Notes: generated by a model from the letters alone, not told the origin. Counted from the first letter of the stretch, positions 1 through 6,894 are shown. The stretch is DNA of 8,995 bases from Myxococcaceae bacterium (GCA_018262385.1 JAGSPQ010000073.1:1-8995); one strand, 5' to 3'. A program made the numbers and translations.

Positions 1-16
1 TTCTCGGCCTGACCGG

Positions 17-63
17 AGGTGGAGTGCTGCACCCCCGCCCAGCGGGGGCGGGGAACTCCACCT
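17..63. other. Long two-part GC-rich hairpin
   Basis: A perfect 9-base-pair outer stem (17-25 with 55-63, AGGTGGAGT/ACTCCACCT) encloses an asymmetric internal loop and a second stem of about 8 base pairs (33-40 with 46-53), capped by a 5-base loop. No T-run follows on either strand, so it does not look like a simple intrinsic terminator. It could be a domain of a structured RNA. The pairing is seen directly; the function is unknown. Confidence 0.45.
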
Positions 64-153
64 GCCTCGGAACACCGAAAGGAAGAGCCCCGGCCCTCGA
101 AGTCGGTGGTCGGACCGCGGTCGAGCTGCCCGAAACCCGCACTACCCAGGCCA

Positions 154-234
154 TCGAGGCGGAGGCGGGCGATCGAACCCGCCTGCTTGTCCTGCGCCCG
201 AGCCGCGAACTCCGCCCCGCCTCGACGGGTTTTT
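154..234 (+). terminator. Branched stem with T-run, plus strand
   Basis: Bases 154-162 pair with 217-225 (TCGAGGCGG/CCGCCTCGA). Enclosed is a smaller hairpin, 164-169 with 178-183 (GGCGGG/CCCGCC). The outer stem is followed after four bases by five T at 230-234. The spacing and T-run fit a plus-strand intrinsic terminator or the 3' end of a structured RNA. An alternative 7-base-pair register (158-164 with 210-216) exists. The enclosed span is longer than in a typical terminator, so confidence is moderate. It lies just beyond the 3' end of the minus-strand glycosyltransferase gene but has the wrong polarity to terminate it. Confidence 0.35.
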
Positions 235-260
235 CGCGGCGCGGGTGACGTGCCATCCGC

Positions 261-1625
261 TCACGGCGCCGCGCAGAACTGCGCCGGCAGCGCCAGCCCT
301 TCACTCCCATCACAGCTGGCGATCCGAACCTGGTACCCGGCCCGCTCCACCGCCGCCCGCTGCTCCGCGCTCCAGTGGTCGCGGTACGCCGCGTGCGCTC
401 CGTGGAACATCGCCTGAATTGCCGGTCGCACTCCGAGCACGATCGTCCGCGGCGGCAGCGCCCGCATCGTGGCCGCGAACGTACGCTCCTCTGACGACGA
501 CGGCCCCAGCCGGCGCAGCCCCTCGACATCCACCACCAACGCCGACGCGATCACCGCCGCCGCCACCACCCTCACCCACGGCCGGTAGCGCTCGAACGCC
601 GCCACCGCGAACGCCGCCGTCATCAAGCACACCGCCGGGGAGGCGATCCCGAGGTAGCCCGGCATCTTGGTCGCCGAGAGGCTGAACAACATCAGCGGCG
701 CCACCCACCACAGCGCGAGCAGCCGCGCGCCCAGATCCTTCGACTTCGCCGCACTGACGATGAACCAGCCCACCGCGATCACCGCCAGCGCACCGTGCAA
801 CTGCCCCAGCTTCTCCAGGTGGAAGAGCGGATGCCCACCGTGATCCTCCCAGACCGACCAGAGGTGAGAGAGCTGCGCGTGCGCCGCGTTCGCCGACAGG
901 CCCGGCCACTTTGCCCGCAGGTAGATGTTCCACGGCGCCACGATCGCCAGCGCGATCGTCGCCGCCAGCGCTGTCCACCGGGCGTTCTCCTTCAGCCCCT
1001 TGCCTCCGCACCCCGCCAGCAACAGCAGCGGCAGCGCCCCAGGAGCCGACTTGGTCAGCAGCGCCGCTCCGGTCGCCGCGCCCACCAGCCAGGTCCACCG
1101 CCACGAACCCTGCTGCTGCCGGACGATCCCGTACACCGCCAGCTCGACCCAGAACGCCAGCTGCACGTCGACGTGGTCGGTCGCGTGCACTCCTCCCACC
1201 CACAGCAGCGCGTTGCCCAGCAGCGCGTGCAGCGCCATCGCCGCGAGCGCCACCTTCGGGCCGAACAGCCGCCGGCCGATCGCGAAGGTGAGCCATACGC
1301 CCAACAAATCGAGCACCGCCGAGGGCAGCCGCATCGCGAACACCGTCGCCCCCAGCACCCGGATCGACCCCGCCATCGCCCACAGCGCCAGCGGCGGCTT
1401 GTTGAGGAAGATCCGTGCCCGCGTCCACGCCCCGTCGTCGTGCGGCAGCGCGGCGTCGTCGTACAACGTCGGCTCGAACGGATGGACGGCGAGGTTCTTC
1501 GCCACCAGCGCGTGGTACGCCTCGTCCCAGTCGTGGATCGTCTCTCCCGACATCGCCCACAGCCGCAGCACCCCGGCGGCGACGAAGATCGCGAGCGCGA
1601 CGGCCTGCTGGGTCCGGGTCAGCAC
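261..1625 (-). CDS. ArnT/PMT_2-type membrane glycosyltransferase
   Basis: This is an integral inner-membrane glycosyltransferase of the GT-C fold (ArnT/GT83 and PMT_2-like). Such enzymes move a sugar from a polyprenyl-phosphate donor to an acceptor on the periplasmic side, often lipid A or another envelope glycan. From the GTG start at 1625 it is 454 residues. An N-terminal membrane helix is followed by the first periplasmic loop with Asp-Trp-Asp-Glu (residues 32-35), the acidic motif of the fold. The donor-region motif NKPPLALW follows near 75-82, then HATDH near 147, many membrane helices, and SATKMPGYLG near 317-326, which resembles the conserved Lys-Pro-x-Tyr segment of ArnT relatives. 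The last 80 or so residues are soluble. The start is uncertain: an in-frame TTG at 1658 would add 11 residues, and neither site has a good ribosome-binding sequence. Divergence from lptFG suggests, but does not prove, an LPS-linked acceptor. The exact sugar and acceptor cannot be read from sequence. Confidence 0.85.
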   Translation of the reverse strand: MLTRTQQAVALAIFVAAGVLRLWAMSGETIHDWDEAYHALVAKNLAVHPFEPTLYDDAALPHDDGAWTRARIFLNKPPLALWAMAGSIRVLGATVFAMRLPSAVLDLLGVWLTFAIGRRLFGPKVALAAMALHALLGNALLWVGGVHATDHVDVQLAFWVELAVYGIVRQQQGSWRWTWLVGAATGAALLTKSAPGALPLLLLAGCGGKGLKENARWTALAATIALAIVAPWNIYLRAKWPGLSANAAHAQLSHLWSVWEDHGGHPLFHLEKLGQLHGALAVIAVGWFIVSAAKSKDLGARLLALWWVAPLMLFSLSATKMPGYLGIASPAVCLMTAAFAVAAFERYRPWVRVVAAAVIASALVVDVEGLRRLGPSSSEERTFAATMRALPPRTIVLGVRPAIQAMFHGAHAAYRDHWSAEQRAAVERAGYQVRIASCDGSEGLALPAQFCAAP

Positions 1626-1635
1626 CGAGGCCGGC

Positions 1636-1642
1636 GAATATA
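1636..1642. promoter_or_regulatory. AT-rich -10-like patch between divergent genes
   Basis: GAATATA is a rare AT-rich patch in the short region between the glycosyltransferase gene and lptF. On the minus strand it reads TATATT, five of six matches to the -10 consensus, about 11 bases before the GTG at 1625, implying an almost leaderless transcript. On the plus strand TATACG or GAATAT could serve lptF, with a leader of about 45 bases. No clear -35 box is seen for either direction. Tentative. Confidence 0.2.
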
Positions 1643-1695
1643 CGCGGCACCCCGCCAACCTTGCGCTCGGGGCCCCGCGCCGCGACGATGCCCGC

Positions 1696-2799
1696 GTGTC
1701 AAGCAGCAGACTGCTCGCCCGTTACGTCCTCGCCGAGGTGCTGGTGCCCCTCGCGAACTGGGTGGTCTTCTTCTTCTTCCTCTTCCTCGCGATGTCGTTT
1801 CTGCGCGGCACCGAGCTGCTGCTCGGCTCGGCGGTCGGCGCGATGGACCTGCTCGCCTTCATCCTCTACCTCACCCCCCACTTCCTGCTCCAGGCGATGC
1901 CGATCGCGCTGCTGCTCGCGATTCTCCTCGGGCTGGGCCGCCTGTCGGAGGACGGCGAGCTGACCGCGATGCGCGCGCTCGGAATCGGCCCCTGGAAGCT
2001 GCTCGCCTGGCCGATGTCGCTGGCGGTGGGGCTGGGCCTCGCCTCGCTCGCGATGACCTGGACCGTCGAGCCGTGGGGAATGCGCGCGGTCTCCAGCAGC
2101 GCCAACGAGCTGATCAAGCGCAACGTGATGGGCGACGTGCGGCCCGAGGTCTTCTACGACGACCTGCCGAACTTCGTCCTCTACACCGAGCGGGTCCTCC
2201 CCACCGGCGTCTGGCAGAACGTGCTGATCCACGACAGCCGGGATGGCGCGGCGCCGCAGCTGCTGCTGGCGCGCGAAGGCCACCTCGAGCCCGAGACCGA
2301 GCACGCCGAGGTGCGGCTGCTGCTCACCGGCGGCAACCTCCACCGCACCAACCCCGGCCAGGGCGACTACGCGGTGGCCGACTTCGAGCGCGGGCAGCTG
2401 CGACTCAGCGTCGAGGGCGCGATGGGCAAGAACACCTTCAAGCGGCCCCACGAGGAGCTGACCCCCACCCAGCTGCTCGAGGCGGCGGCCACCGATCCGA
2501 ATCCCCTGCCCTTCCTCGTCACCTTCCACTCCCGGCTCGGACGGGCGGTGATGCCGCTGGCCTTCGCGCTGCTCGCTACCGCGCTGGCGCTCGGGGGCCG
2601 GGGCGCGCGGCGCGGCCGGGGAATCCTGCTCAGCCTCGTCGGCTACGTCCTCTACTACGTGCTGATGCAGGTCGGCGCAGGGCTCGGCGCCCGCGGCCAG
2701 CTGCCTCCGATCGTCGCCGGGCAGATCGCCAACCTGGTGTTCTTCGCCCTCGGCGCCTGGGCGATGGTGCGCGCGGCCCGCGAGGGTACCGTCGCGTGA
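1696..2799 (+). CDS. lptF: LPS export ABC transporter permease LptF
   Basis: This is one of the two membrane subunits of the LptB2FG transporter, which extracts LPS from the inner membrane and feeds it to the LptC-LptA bridge. It is 367 residues from the GTG at 1696, the usual family length. Three membrane helices (about 17-35, 55-80 and 103-122) come first. Between the second and third lies GRLSEDGELTAMRALGI (81-97), the cytoplasmic coupling segment typical of the LptF/LptG (YjgP/YjgQ) family. A periplasmic beta-jellyroll region (about 145-250) follows, then three C-terminal helices (about 282-300, 308-327 and 339-358). The GTG is chosen because no other in-frame start fits just before the first helix; no clear ribosome-binding site is seen. 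The next gene is the paralogous lptG, overlapping by 4 bases. LptF and LptG are similar, and the F/G assignment rests mainly on gene order. The ATPase LptB is not in the window. Confidence 0.88.
   Translation: MSSSRLLARYVLAEVLVPLANWVVFFFFLFLAMSFLRGTELLLGSAVGAMDLLAFILYLTPHFLLQAMPIALLLAILLGLGRLSEDGELTAMRALGIGPWKLLAWPMSLAVGLGLASLAMTWTVEPWGMRAVSSSANELIKRNVMGDVRPEVFYDDLPNFVLYTERVLPTGVWQNVLIHDSRDGAAPQLLLAREGHLEPETEHAEVRLLLTGGNLHRTNPGQGDYAVADFERGQLRLSVEGAMGKNTFKRPHEELTPTQLLEAAATDPNPLPFLVTFHSRLGRAVMPLAFALLATALALGGRGARRGRGILLSLVGYVLYYVLMQVGAGLGARGQLPPIVAGQIANLVFFALGAWAMVRAAREGTVA
2782..2786 (+). promoter_or_regulatory. Ribosome-binding site of lptG
   Basis: GAGGG lies 9 bases before the GTG at 2796 and inside the end of lptF. 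It supports that GTG as the lptG start and, with the GTGA stop/start overlap at 2796-2799, points to translational coupling of the two permease genes. Confidence 0.55.
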
Positions 2800-3896
2800 C
2801 CTCCCGCACCTTGAGCCTCTACGTGCTGCGGCTGTACCTGACCTACTTCCTCGCGATGCTGGCGATCGTGCTGGCGGTGTTCGTGGTCGCCGACTTCAGC
2901 GATCGGGTGAAGCTGTTCATGGCCCACTCGCTCGCCGACGTGGCGCAGATGTACTGGAACAAGTCGCTGGTCGCCCTGCTCCAGCTGGGCCCTCCGTCGA
3001 TGATGCTCGCCGCCGGAGCCGCGATCGCCACCTTGAGCAAGCGGGGCGAGATCACCGCGATGCGCGCGCTCACCTTCGGCCCGGGCGCGCTCTACCTGCC
3101 GATCGGCGGCGCGGCGCTGCTCGCCTCCGGCCTGCTGCTCGCGTTCGACGAGACGGTGGTGACCCACGCCGGCGCGCGGGTCGACGACCTGGCCGTCACC
3201 CGGTTCAACAGCGGCTGGAACGCCTGGTACACCTACTACCGGCCGACCCAGTGGTTTCGGCGGGGCGACGAGGTGCTCCACGTCAGCGGCGGCGACGCCC
3301 GGCGCGGCTTCGAGGGGGTGTCGATCTTCAAGCTGAGCGACGACTTCCGGCTGGTCTCGCGGATCGACGCCGAGCGGATGACCTGGCTCACCGGCGACGA
3401 ATGGGAGCTGTCGGCCGCGCGGATTCGAAGGTTTCCCGCCGACGCCGACGTCACCCTCGAGGAGCTGCCGACGACGAAGATCGCGCTCGGGTTTCCGCGC
3501 AAGGTGCTGGTGGTGCAGTCCGGCCGGCCCGAGTACCTGCCCCGCGCTGCGCTGCTCGAGCAGATCCGCGCCCGGCGCGAAGTCGGCCAGCCGGTGGAGA
3601 AGCACCTGCTCGCGCTGCACAACCGCTACGCCTATCCGCTCACCGGCCTGGCGGCGACGCTGCTCGTGCTCGGGCTGGGACTGAGGCCCGGCCGCCAAGG
3701 CCAGCTCACCAGCGCGCTGGTCGAGGGCTTCGCGATCGCGGTGGCGATGTGGGCGATGATGGTGGTCGGCAAGGGGCTCGCGCTCGCCGGACACCTGCCG
3801 ATCGCCGCCGCGGCCTGGATTCCGTTCGGGATGCTGGCGCTGGTCGCCGCCGCGCTGGGGCTCAAGCGCACCGGCCTGCTCGGCCAGGGCGGGTAG
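2796..3896 (+). CDS. lptG: LPS export ABC transporter permease LptG
   Basis: This is the partner permease of LptF in the LptB2FG LPS-export complex of the inner membrane. It is 366 residues, starting at a GTG that overlaps the lptF stop by 4 bases, so the two are clearly one operon and probably made in equal amounts. N-terminal helices (about 13-32, 56-79 and 98-116) flank the cytoplasmic coupling segment SKRGEITAMRA (81-91), equivalent to that of LptF. A periplasmic jellyroll region spans about 140-245. The C-terminal half carries HNRYAYPLTGLAATLLVLGL (275-294), the conserved fifth-helix entry of the family, and two further helices to about residue 355. The stop is only 6 bases from the facing dacB stop, leaving no room for an ordinary terminator. 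A short stem (CAGCC with GGCTG, 3904-3923) without a T-run lies in the dacB end. Family identity is firm; the F versus G naming is by convention. Confidence 0.87.
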   Translation: MTSRTLSLYVLRLYLTYFLAMLAIVLAVFVVADFSDRVKLFMAHSLADVAQMYWNKSLVALLQLGPPSMMLAAGAAIATLSKRGEITAMRALTFGPGALYLPIGGAALLASGLLLAFDETVVTHAGARVDDLAVTRFNSGWNAWYTYYRPTQWFRRGDEVLHVSGGDARRGFEGVSIFKLSDDFRLVSRIDAERMTWLTGDEWELSAARIRRFPADADVTLEELPTTKIALGFPRKVLVVQSGRPEYLPRAALLEQIRARREVGQPVEKHLLALHNRYAYPLTGLAATLLVLGLGLRPGRQGQLTSALVEGFAIAVAMWAMMVVGKGLALAGHLPIAAAAWIPFGMLALVAAALGLKRTGLLGQGG

Positions 3897-3902
3897 CGCC
3901 TC

Positions 3903-6098
3903 TCAGCCGCCCGGCGCGGGCTGGCTGTTGAAGAGCCCCATCGGCGGAGCGGTGATCGGAAGCCCGCCATCGGTGGCGACCGGGGCCTTCGCCTCGGCGA
4001 TCTTCAGCGAGAGGGTCACCTCCACCATCCGCGCGAAGTCGACGGTGTTCGCATCGGGAGAGCCCTGCAGCTCCTTCAGCATTCCCCACAGCGGCGCGTC
4101 CGGCTTCGCCGCGCGGACCAGGCCGTCGGCCAGCGACTCGAGGGTCGCGTCCCGATCGGTGCTCGGAGCGCTCTTGAGCGACAGCAACAGCTCGCGGGGC
4201 GCCTCGGTGGCCACCGTCGCCAGCGCGTCGGAGAGCGCCTTCTCCGCCGCCTCGTCTCCGTTGCTGGCGCGGGTCAGCTCGTACAACCGCGCGAGCGCCT
4301 CGCCACTTCCGCCTGCCGCCAGCTCGACCACGCTGCCGACCAGCGGGGTCTCGATCCCCAGTTCCTTCGCGGCGCGCTTGAGCCGCCCGTAGACCTCGTC
4401 GCCGGCGCTGACGCTCTCGAGCAGCATCCGGGTCGAAGCAAACTCGCGCGCGTCGGACTGGTAGAGCGCCTCGGCGATCACCGCCCGCACCGCCGGATCC
4501 TTCTCGTTGCGCCAGCTGGTGCGCAGAAACGGGCCGTTGCGCTTGTCGGCCTTGACCGCCAGCGCGGCGTAGGTCCGCATCCGGGACTTCAGCTCTTCCA
4601 TCGGCCCGACCACCGAGGTGGGGGTCAACGCCGCCAGCGCGCTCGAGGGGCCGCCGGTGCTGCCAGTCGCGGCCACCGCTCCGCCGACCGCGTCGATGTG
4701 CTGCAGCACGGTGCTGACCCGGCCGGGGAAGTCGTTCACCAGCACCGAGAAGACGAACCGTTCACCGCCGACGCCCTGCACGTAGCCGGAGAGCGCGGAG
4801 ACGTTCTCGAGGGTGCCGGTCTTCGCCCGCAGCCGCCACACCGCGTCGGTGCCCTCGAAGCGGTACTTGATCGTGCCGTCCTTCCCCGCGATCCCCAGCG
4901 AGCTCATGAACTCGGGCGCGAGCGGGAAGCGATCCCACATGTACTTGAGCAGCACGTTGTGTTGCGCCGCCGAGAAGCGGTTGGTGTCGTTGAGCCCCGA
5001 GCCGTTGCGCATCACGTAGCTGCCGCGCCGCATCCCGACGTCGCGCTCGAGGAACTCCTCGACCACCTCGATCCCGCGGGCGGTGCTGCCCGGTGGCCCC
5101 TTCCCTTCCGCGCCGAGGGTCTTGATCAGCTGCTCGGCCACGAAGTTCGACGAGTGCTTGTTCATCCGCTTCAGCACGATGTCGAGGGTCTCGCTGGCGG
5201 CGATGTAGAGCGTCTTCGTCCCGGCGGGCGGCACCAACCCGCTGCGCAGCCGGCCCTTCACCTTCACCCCGCGCTGGGCCAGCAGCGCCTTGAGGGTGAA
5301 GCCGAAGTAGAGCGCGGGCTGCTCGACCTTCTTCCACACGCTCCAGGTGCCCTTCTCCACCGGCACGTAGCCGCTGACCGTCACCTTCTGGTGGATCCGA
5401 TCCTTGTCCAGCTCGGTGCCGACCACGAACCGGCGCTGGGTCTTGCTGCCGGTGCGCAGGTGGGACTCGAGGGTGAAGTACTCGGAAGGGGGCTCGAGCT
5501 CGGCGGTCGCCGGCGCGCCTTCCCGGTCGGCCGGGCGCAGGTAGATCCCGAGGGTGTTCCAGTTCAACGACAGCGCGCCGGTGGGCGCCAGGTAGGCGCG
5601 ATCTCCGGTCTCTTGATCGAACCCGGGGGCCTCGCGCTGGGCGTCGAACCAGGAGTCGTCGACCACCACGTCGCCCACTTCCTTCAGCCCGGCGTGGAGC
5701 AGCTCGCTGACGATTCCGTAGAGCCGATCGGTGCTGAGGGTCGGATCGCCGCGGCCGCGGACGTAGAGGGTGCGGGTCTTGCCGTCCTTGAAGTCGTGGT
5801 CGGTGAGGAACTCGGTCTCGAACCGGTAGTCGGGGCCCAGCCGGGCGAGCGCCGCGGCGGCGGTGAAGAGCTTCACGTTCGAGGCGGGGTTGAGCAGCTC
5901 GTCGGCGCCCTGGGAGAAGACGACGCTGCCGTCCTCCAGGCTGCGGACCTGCACCGAGATGCGGGCGGTGCGCAGGGGGGAGCGCTCGATCACTCCGGTG
6001 ATCGCCCGGCGCAGCTGCTCGCGCTCCTTCTCTTTCGCCGAGGGGGCGGGGGGGGCGGCGAGCAGGGCAAACAGCACAACCAACGGCAGGGGACTCAT
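3903..6098 (-). CDS. dacB: D-Ala-D-Ala carboxypeptidase/endopeptidase (PBP4, S13)
   Basis: This is a penicillin-binding protein of peptidase family S13. These periplasmic enzymes remove the terminal D-alanine from peptidoglycan stem peptides and cut D-Ala-meso-DAP cross-links. A hydrophobic N-terminus (about residues 3-19) looks like a signal peptide. The three active-site motifs are intact: SNVK (Ser73 nucleophile, Lys76), SSN (316-318) and KTG (426-428), with NGSGLND at 365-371. The gap of 243 residues between the first two motifs matches the large inserted domains characteristic of PBP4. The ATG at 6096-6098 is well fixed because an in-frame stop lies four codons upstream. The protein is 731 residues, whereas E. 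coli PBP4 has 477. The excess is a C-terminal region from about 475, mainly helical by inspection and rich in Ala, Leu and Glu, perhaps HEAT-like, ending in a Pro/Gly-rich tail. It faces lptG with a 6-base gap and is divergent from the AHSA1 gene. Confidence 0.9.
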   Translation of the reverse strand: MSPLPLVVLFALLAAPPAPSAKEKEREQLRRAITGVIERSPLRTARISVQVRSLEDGSVVFSQGADELLNPASNVKLFTAAAALARLGPDYRFETEFLTDHDFKDGKTRTLYVRGRGDPTLSTDRLYGIVSELLHAGLKEVGDVVVDDSWFDAQREAPGFDQETGDRAYLAPTGALSLNWNTLGIYLRPADREGAPATAELEPPSEYFTLESHLRTGSKTQRRFVVGTELDKDRIHQKVTVSGYVPVEKGTWSVWKKVEQPALYFGFTLKALLAQRGVKVKGRLRSGLVPPAGTKTLYIAASETLDIVLKRMNKHSSNFVAEQLIKTLGAEGKGPPGSTARGIEVVEEFLERDVGMRRGSYVMRNGSGLNDTNRFSAAQHNVLLKYMWDRFPLAPEFMSSLGIAGKDGTIKYRFEGTDAVWRLRAKTGTLENVSALSGYVQGVGGERFVFSVLVNDFPGRVSTVLQHIDAVGGAVAATGSTGGPSSALAALTPTSVVGPMEELKSRMRTYAALAVKADKRNGPFLRTSWRNEKDPAVRAVIAEALYQSDAREFASTRMLLESVSAGDEVYGRLKRAAKELGIETPLVGSVVELAAGGSGEALARLYELTRASNGDEAAEKALSDALATVATEAPRELLLSLKSAPSTDRDATLESLADGLVRAAKPDAPLWGMLKELQGSPDANTVDFARMVEVTLSLKIAEAKAPVATDGGLPITAPPMGLFNSQPAPGG

Positions 6099-6106
6099 GA
6101 ATCCCG

Positions 6107-6112
6107 ATTATG
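6107..6112. promoter_or_regulatory. -10-like patch between dacB and AHSA1 gene
   Basis: ATTATG on the plus strand reads CATAAT on the minus strand, five of six matches to a -10 box. It lies 8 bases before the dacB ATG, so transcription from it would be nearly leaderless. On the plus strand TAGAGT (6115-6120) is a weaker -10 candidate for the AHSA1-tail gene, with a leader of about 33 bases. No convincing -35 box is visible for either. The patch is the only AT-rich spot in the 61-base divergent region. Tentative. Confidence 0.25.
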
Positions 6113-6149
6113 AGTAGAGTCCGCGCCGCTGCGAACCCCCCTTTCTCAT

Positions 6150-6153
6150 GGAG
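6150..6153 (+). promoter_or_regulatory. Ribosome-binding site deciding the 6160 start
   Basis: GGAG lies 6 bases before the ATG at 6160 and overlaps the earlier in-frame ATG at 6148. The 6148 ATG has no purine-rich sequence before it, so 6160 is preferred; this removes four residues (MEPQ) from the longer reading. Confidence 0.6.
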
Positions 6154-6159
6154 CCCCAA

Positions 6160-6894
6160 ATGAGCGAGTCGATCGAAGTGTCGCGGATCATCCCGGCGAG
6201 TGCCGAAGCCATTTACAAGGCGTGGCTTTCCGGCCCGGAGCACGGCCAGATGACCGGAAGTACCGCCACTTACAATGAGGCCGATGACACCTTCACCGCC
6301 TGGGAGGGTTACATCTCGGGAAAGACGTTACGAAAAGAGCCGTTCGCGCGGATTGTCCAGGCGTGGCGAACGACCGAGTTTCTCGACGCGGATCCGGACT
6401 CGGAGCTCGAGATCCTGCTCGACCCCCAGGGCGAGGGCACGATGGTCACCGTGCGGCAGTCGAATATTCCTGACGGACAGGGCGACGCGTACCGGTCGGG
6501 CTGGGAAGAGCACTACTTCGAGCCGATGATCCAGTACTCGAAGTCCACCCGGGCGAAGCTGAACCAGGCGGGCCACGCGGTGAGCGACGCGGCCGAGGCG
6601 GCCGGGGATGCGATCGGCGATGCGGCGCAGCAGGTGCAGAAGAGCGCCAACCAGGCCGCGCGGCAGGTGCGCAAGACGGCGAAGAAGGCGGCGAGCGCGG
6701 TGAAGAAGTTCGTCGCCCAGGCGAAGAAGAAGCTGGCGGCGCGCAAGCCGAAGGGCAAGCCGAGCCGGAAGGCCGCTCCGAAGCGGAAGGCCGCCGGGAA
6801 GAAGGCGGCCCCGAAGAAGAAGAAGGTGGCGCCGAAGCGGAAGGCGAAGCCGGCGGCGAAGAAGAAGGCCGCCGGCAAGAAGCGCCGCGGCTAA
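6160..6894 (+). CDS. AHSA1/SRPBCC protein with histone-H1-like tail
   Basis: This protein of 244 residues joins two unlike parts. Residues 1 to about 130 form a complete AHSA1-type (SRPBCC, START-like) domain, a helix-grip fold with an internal pocket. The signs are IPASAEAIYKAWL near 11-23, FTAWEGYISG (45-54), RIVQAWRTTEF (64-74), SNIPDGQ (101-107) and the C-terminal GWEEHYFEPM. Residues about 133-192 form an amphipathic, Ala-rich helix (AVSDAAEAAGDAIGDAAQQV and on). From about 190 to the end the chain is almost only Lys, Ala, Pro, Arg and Gly, with repeated APKRK and AAGKK units. It resembles eukaryotic histone H1 tails and the basic tails of bacterial DNA-binding proteins. The domain family is well known as a fold but has no single function. 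DNA or RNA binding through the tail is my inference. The gene is divergent from dacB, and its stop overlaps the facing GH44 stop by 4 bases. No signal peptide is seen, so it should be cytoplasmic. Confidence 0.85.
   Translation: MSESIEVSRIIPASAEAIYKAWLSGPEHGQMTGSTATYNEADDTFTAWEGYISGKTLRKEPFARIVQAWRTTEFLDADPDSELEILLDPQGEGTMVTVRQSNIPDGQGDAYRSGWEEHYFEPMIQYSKSTRAKLNQAGHAVSDAAEAAGDAIGDAAQQVQKSANQAARQVRKTAKKAASAVKKFVAQAKKKLAARKPKGKPSRKAAPKRKAAGKKAAPKKKKVAPKRKAKPAAKKKAAGKKRRG
6778..6845 (+). repeat. Internal 14-base repeat in the basic tail
   Basis: CCGAAGCGGAAGGC occurs at 6778-6791 and again at 6832-6845, 54 bases (18 codons) apart and in the same frame, encoding PKRKA twice. The surrounding AAG/GCC-rich codons are near-repeats too. 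This is typical of low-complexity histone-like tails, which vary in length by slippage or unequal recombination. Confidence 0.55.

Larger units (their letters stand above)
1..260. other. Structured non-coding stretch
   Basis: No convincing gene is visible here. One plus frame is open from position 3 to a TGA at 246-248. However, its third codon positions are only about as GC-rich as the background, with many GGA, GGT, CGA and AGA codons, unlike the strongly GC-biased genes that follow, so it is probably not coding. What stands out is secondary structure: a long hairpin at 17-63, a smaller foldable block around 96-125 (CTCGA pairing with TCGAG), and a terminator-like element at 154-234. A plus-strand small RNA or the 3' leader/trailer of an upstream transcript would explain this. 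I could not match it to SRP RNA, RNase P RNA, tmRNA, 6S RNA or any riboswitch I know, so the identity is open. Confidence 0.35.

Noticed and set aside
61..95. A GAAA-capped short stem followed by GGAAGAG that recalls the tip of SRP RNA.
   Set aside because: The highly conserved SRP domain IV internal loops (AGGUC and AGCAGCC type) are not present.
154..225. A tRNA-like arrangement on the minus strand: acceptor-like GAGGCGG/CCGCCTC ends and a T-arm-like GGGTTCGATC.
   Set aside because: The T-arm has an extra base, no 7-base anticodon loop or D-arm can be placed, and the length is too short for a tRNA-Sec or tRNA-Ser. A decayed tRNA 3' end cannot be excluded but has no further support.
3..248. 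An open plus-strand frame that could be the 3' end of a gene entering the window.
   Set aside because: Third-position GC content is only at background level, with many GGA, GGT and CGA codons, and no motif is recognisable. It is kept as unresolved because its start would lie outside the window.
795..2795. The lptG reading frame stays open for about 2000 bases upstream of its start, as if it were a protein of more than 1000 residues.
   Set aside because: The upstream part is Arg/Pro/Gln-rich shadow over the glycosyltransferase and lptF genes. The GTG at 2796, with its ribosome-binding site and 4-base overlap, gives a protein of normal LptG length.
4698..6113. A 471-codon open plus-strand frame opposite dacB.
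   Set aside because: It is a GC-driven shadow; the minus strand carries all three PBP4 active-site motifs at correct spacing.
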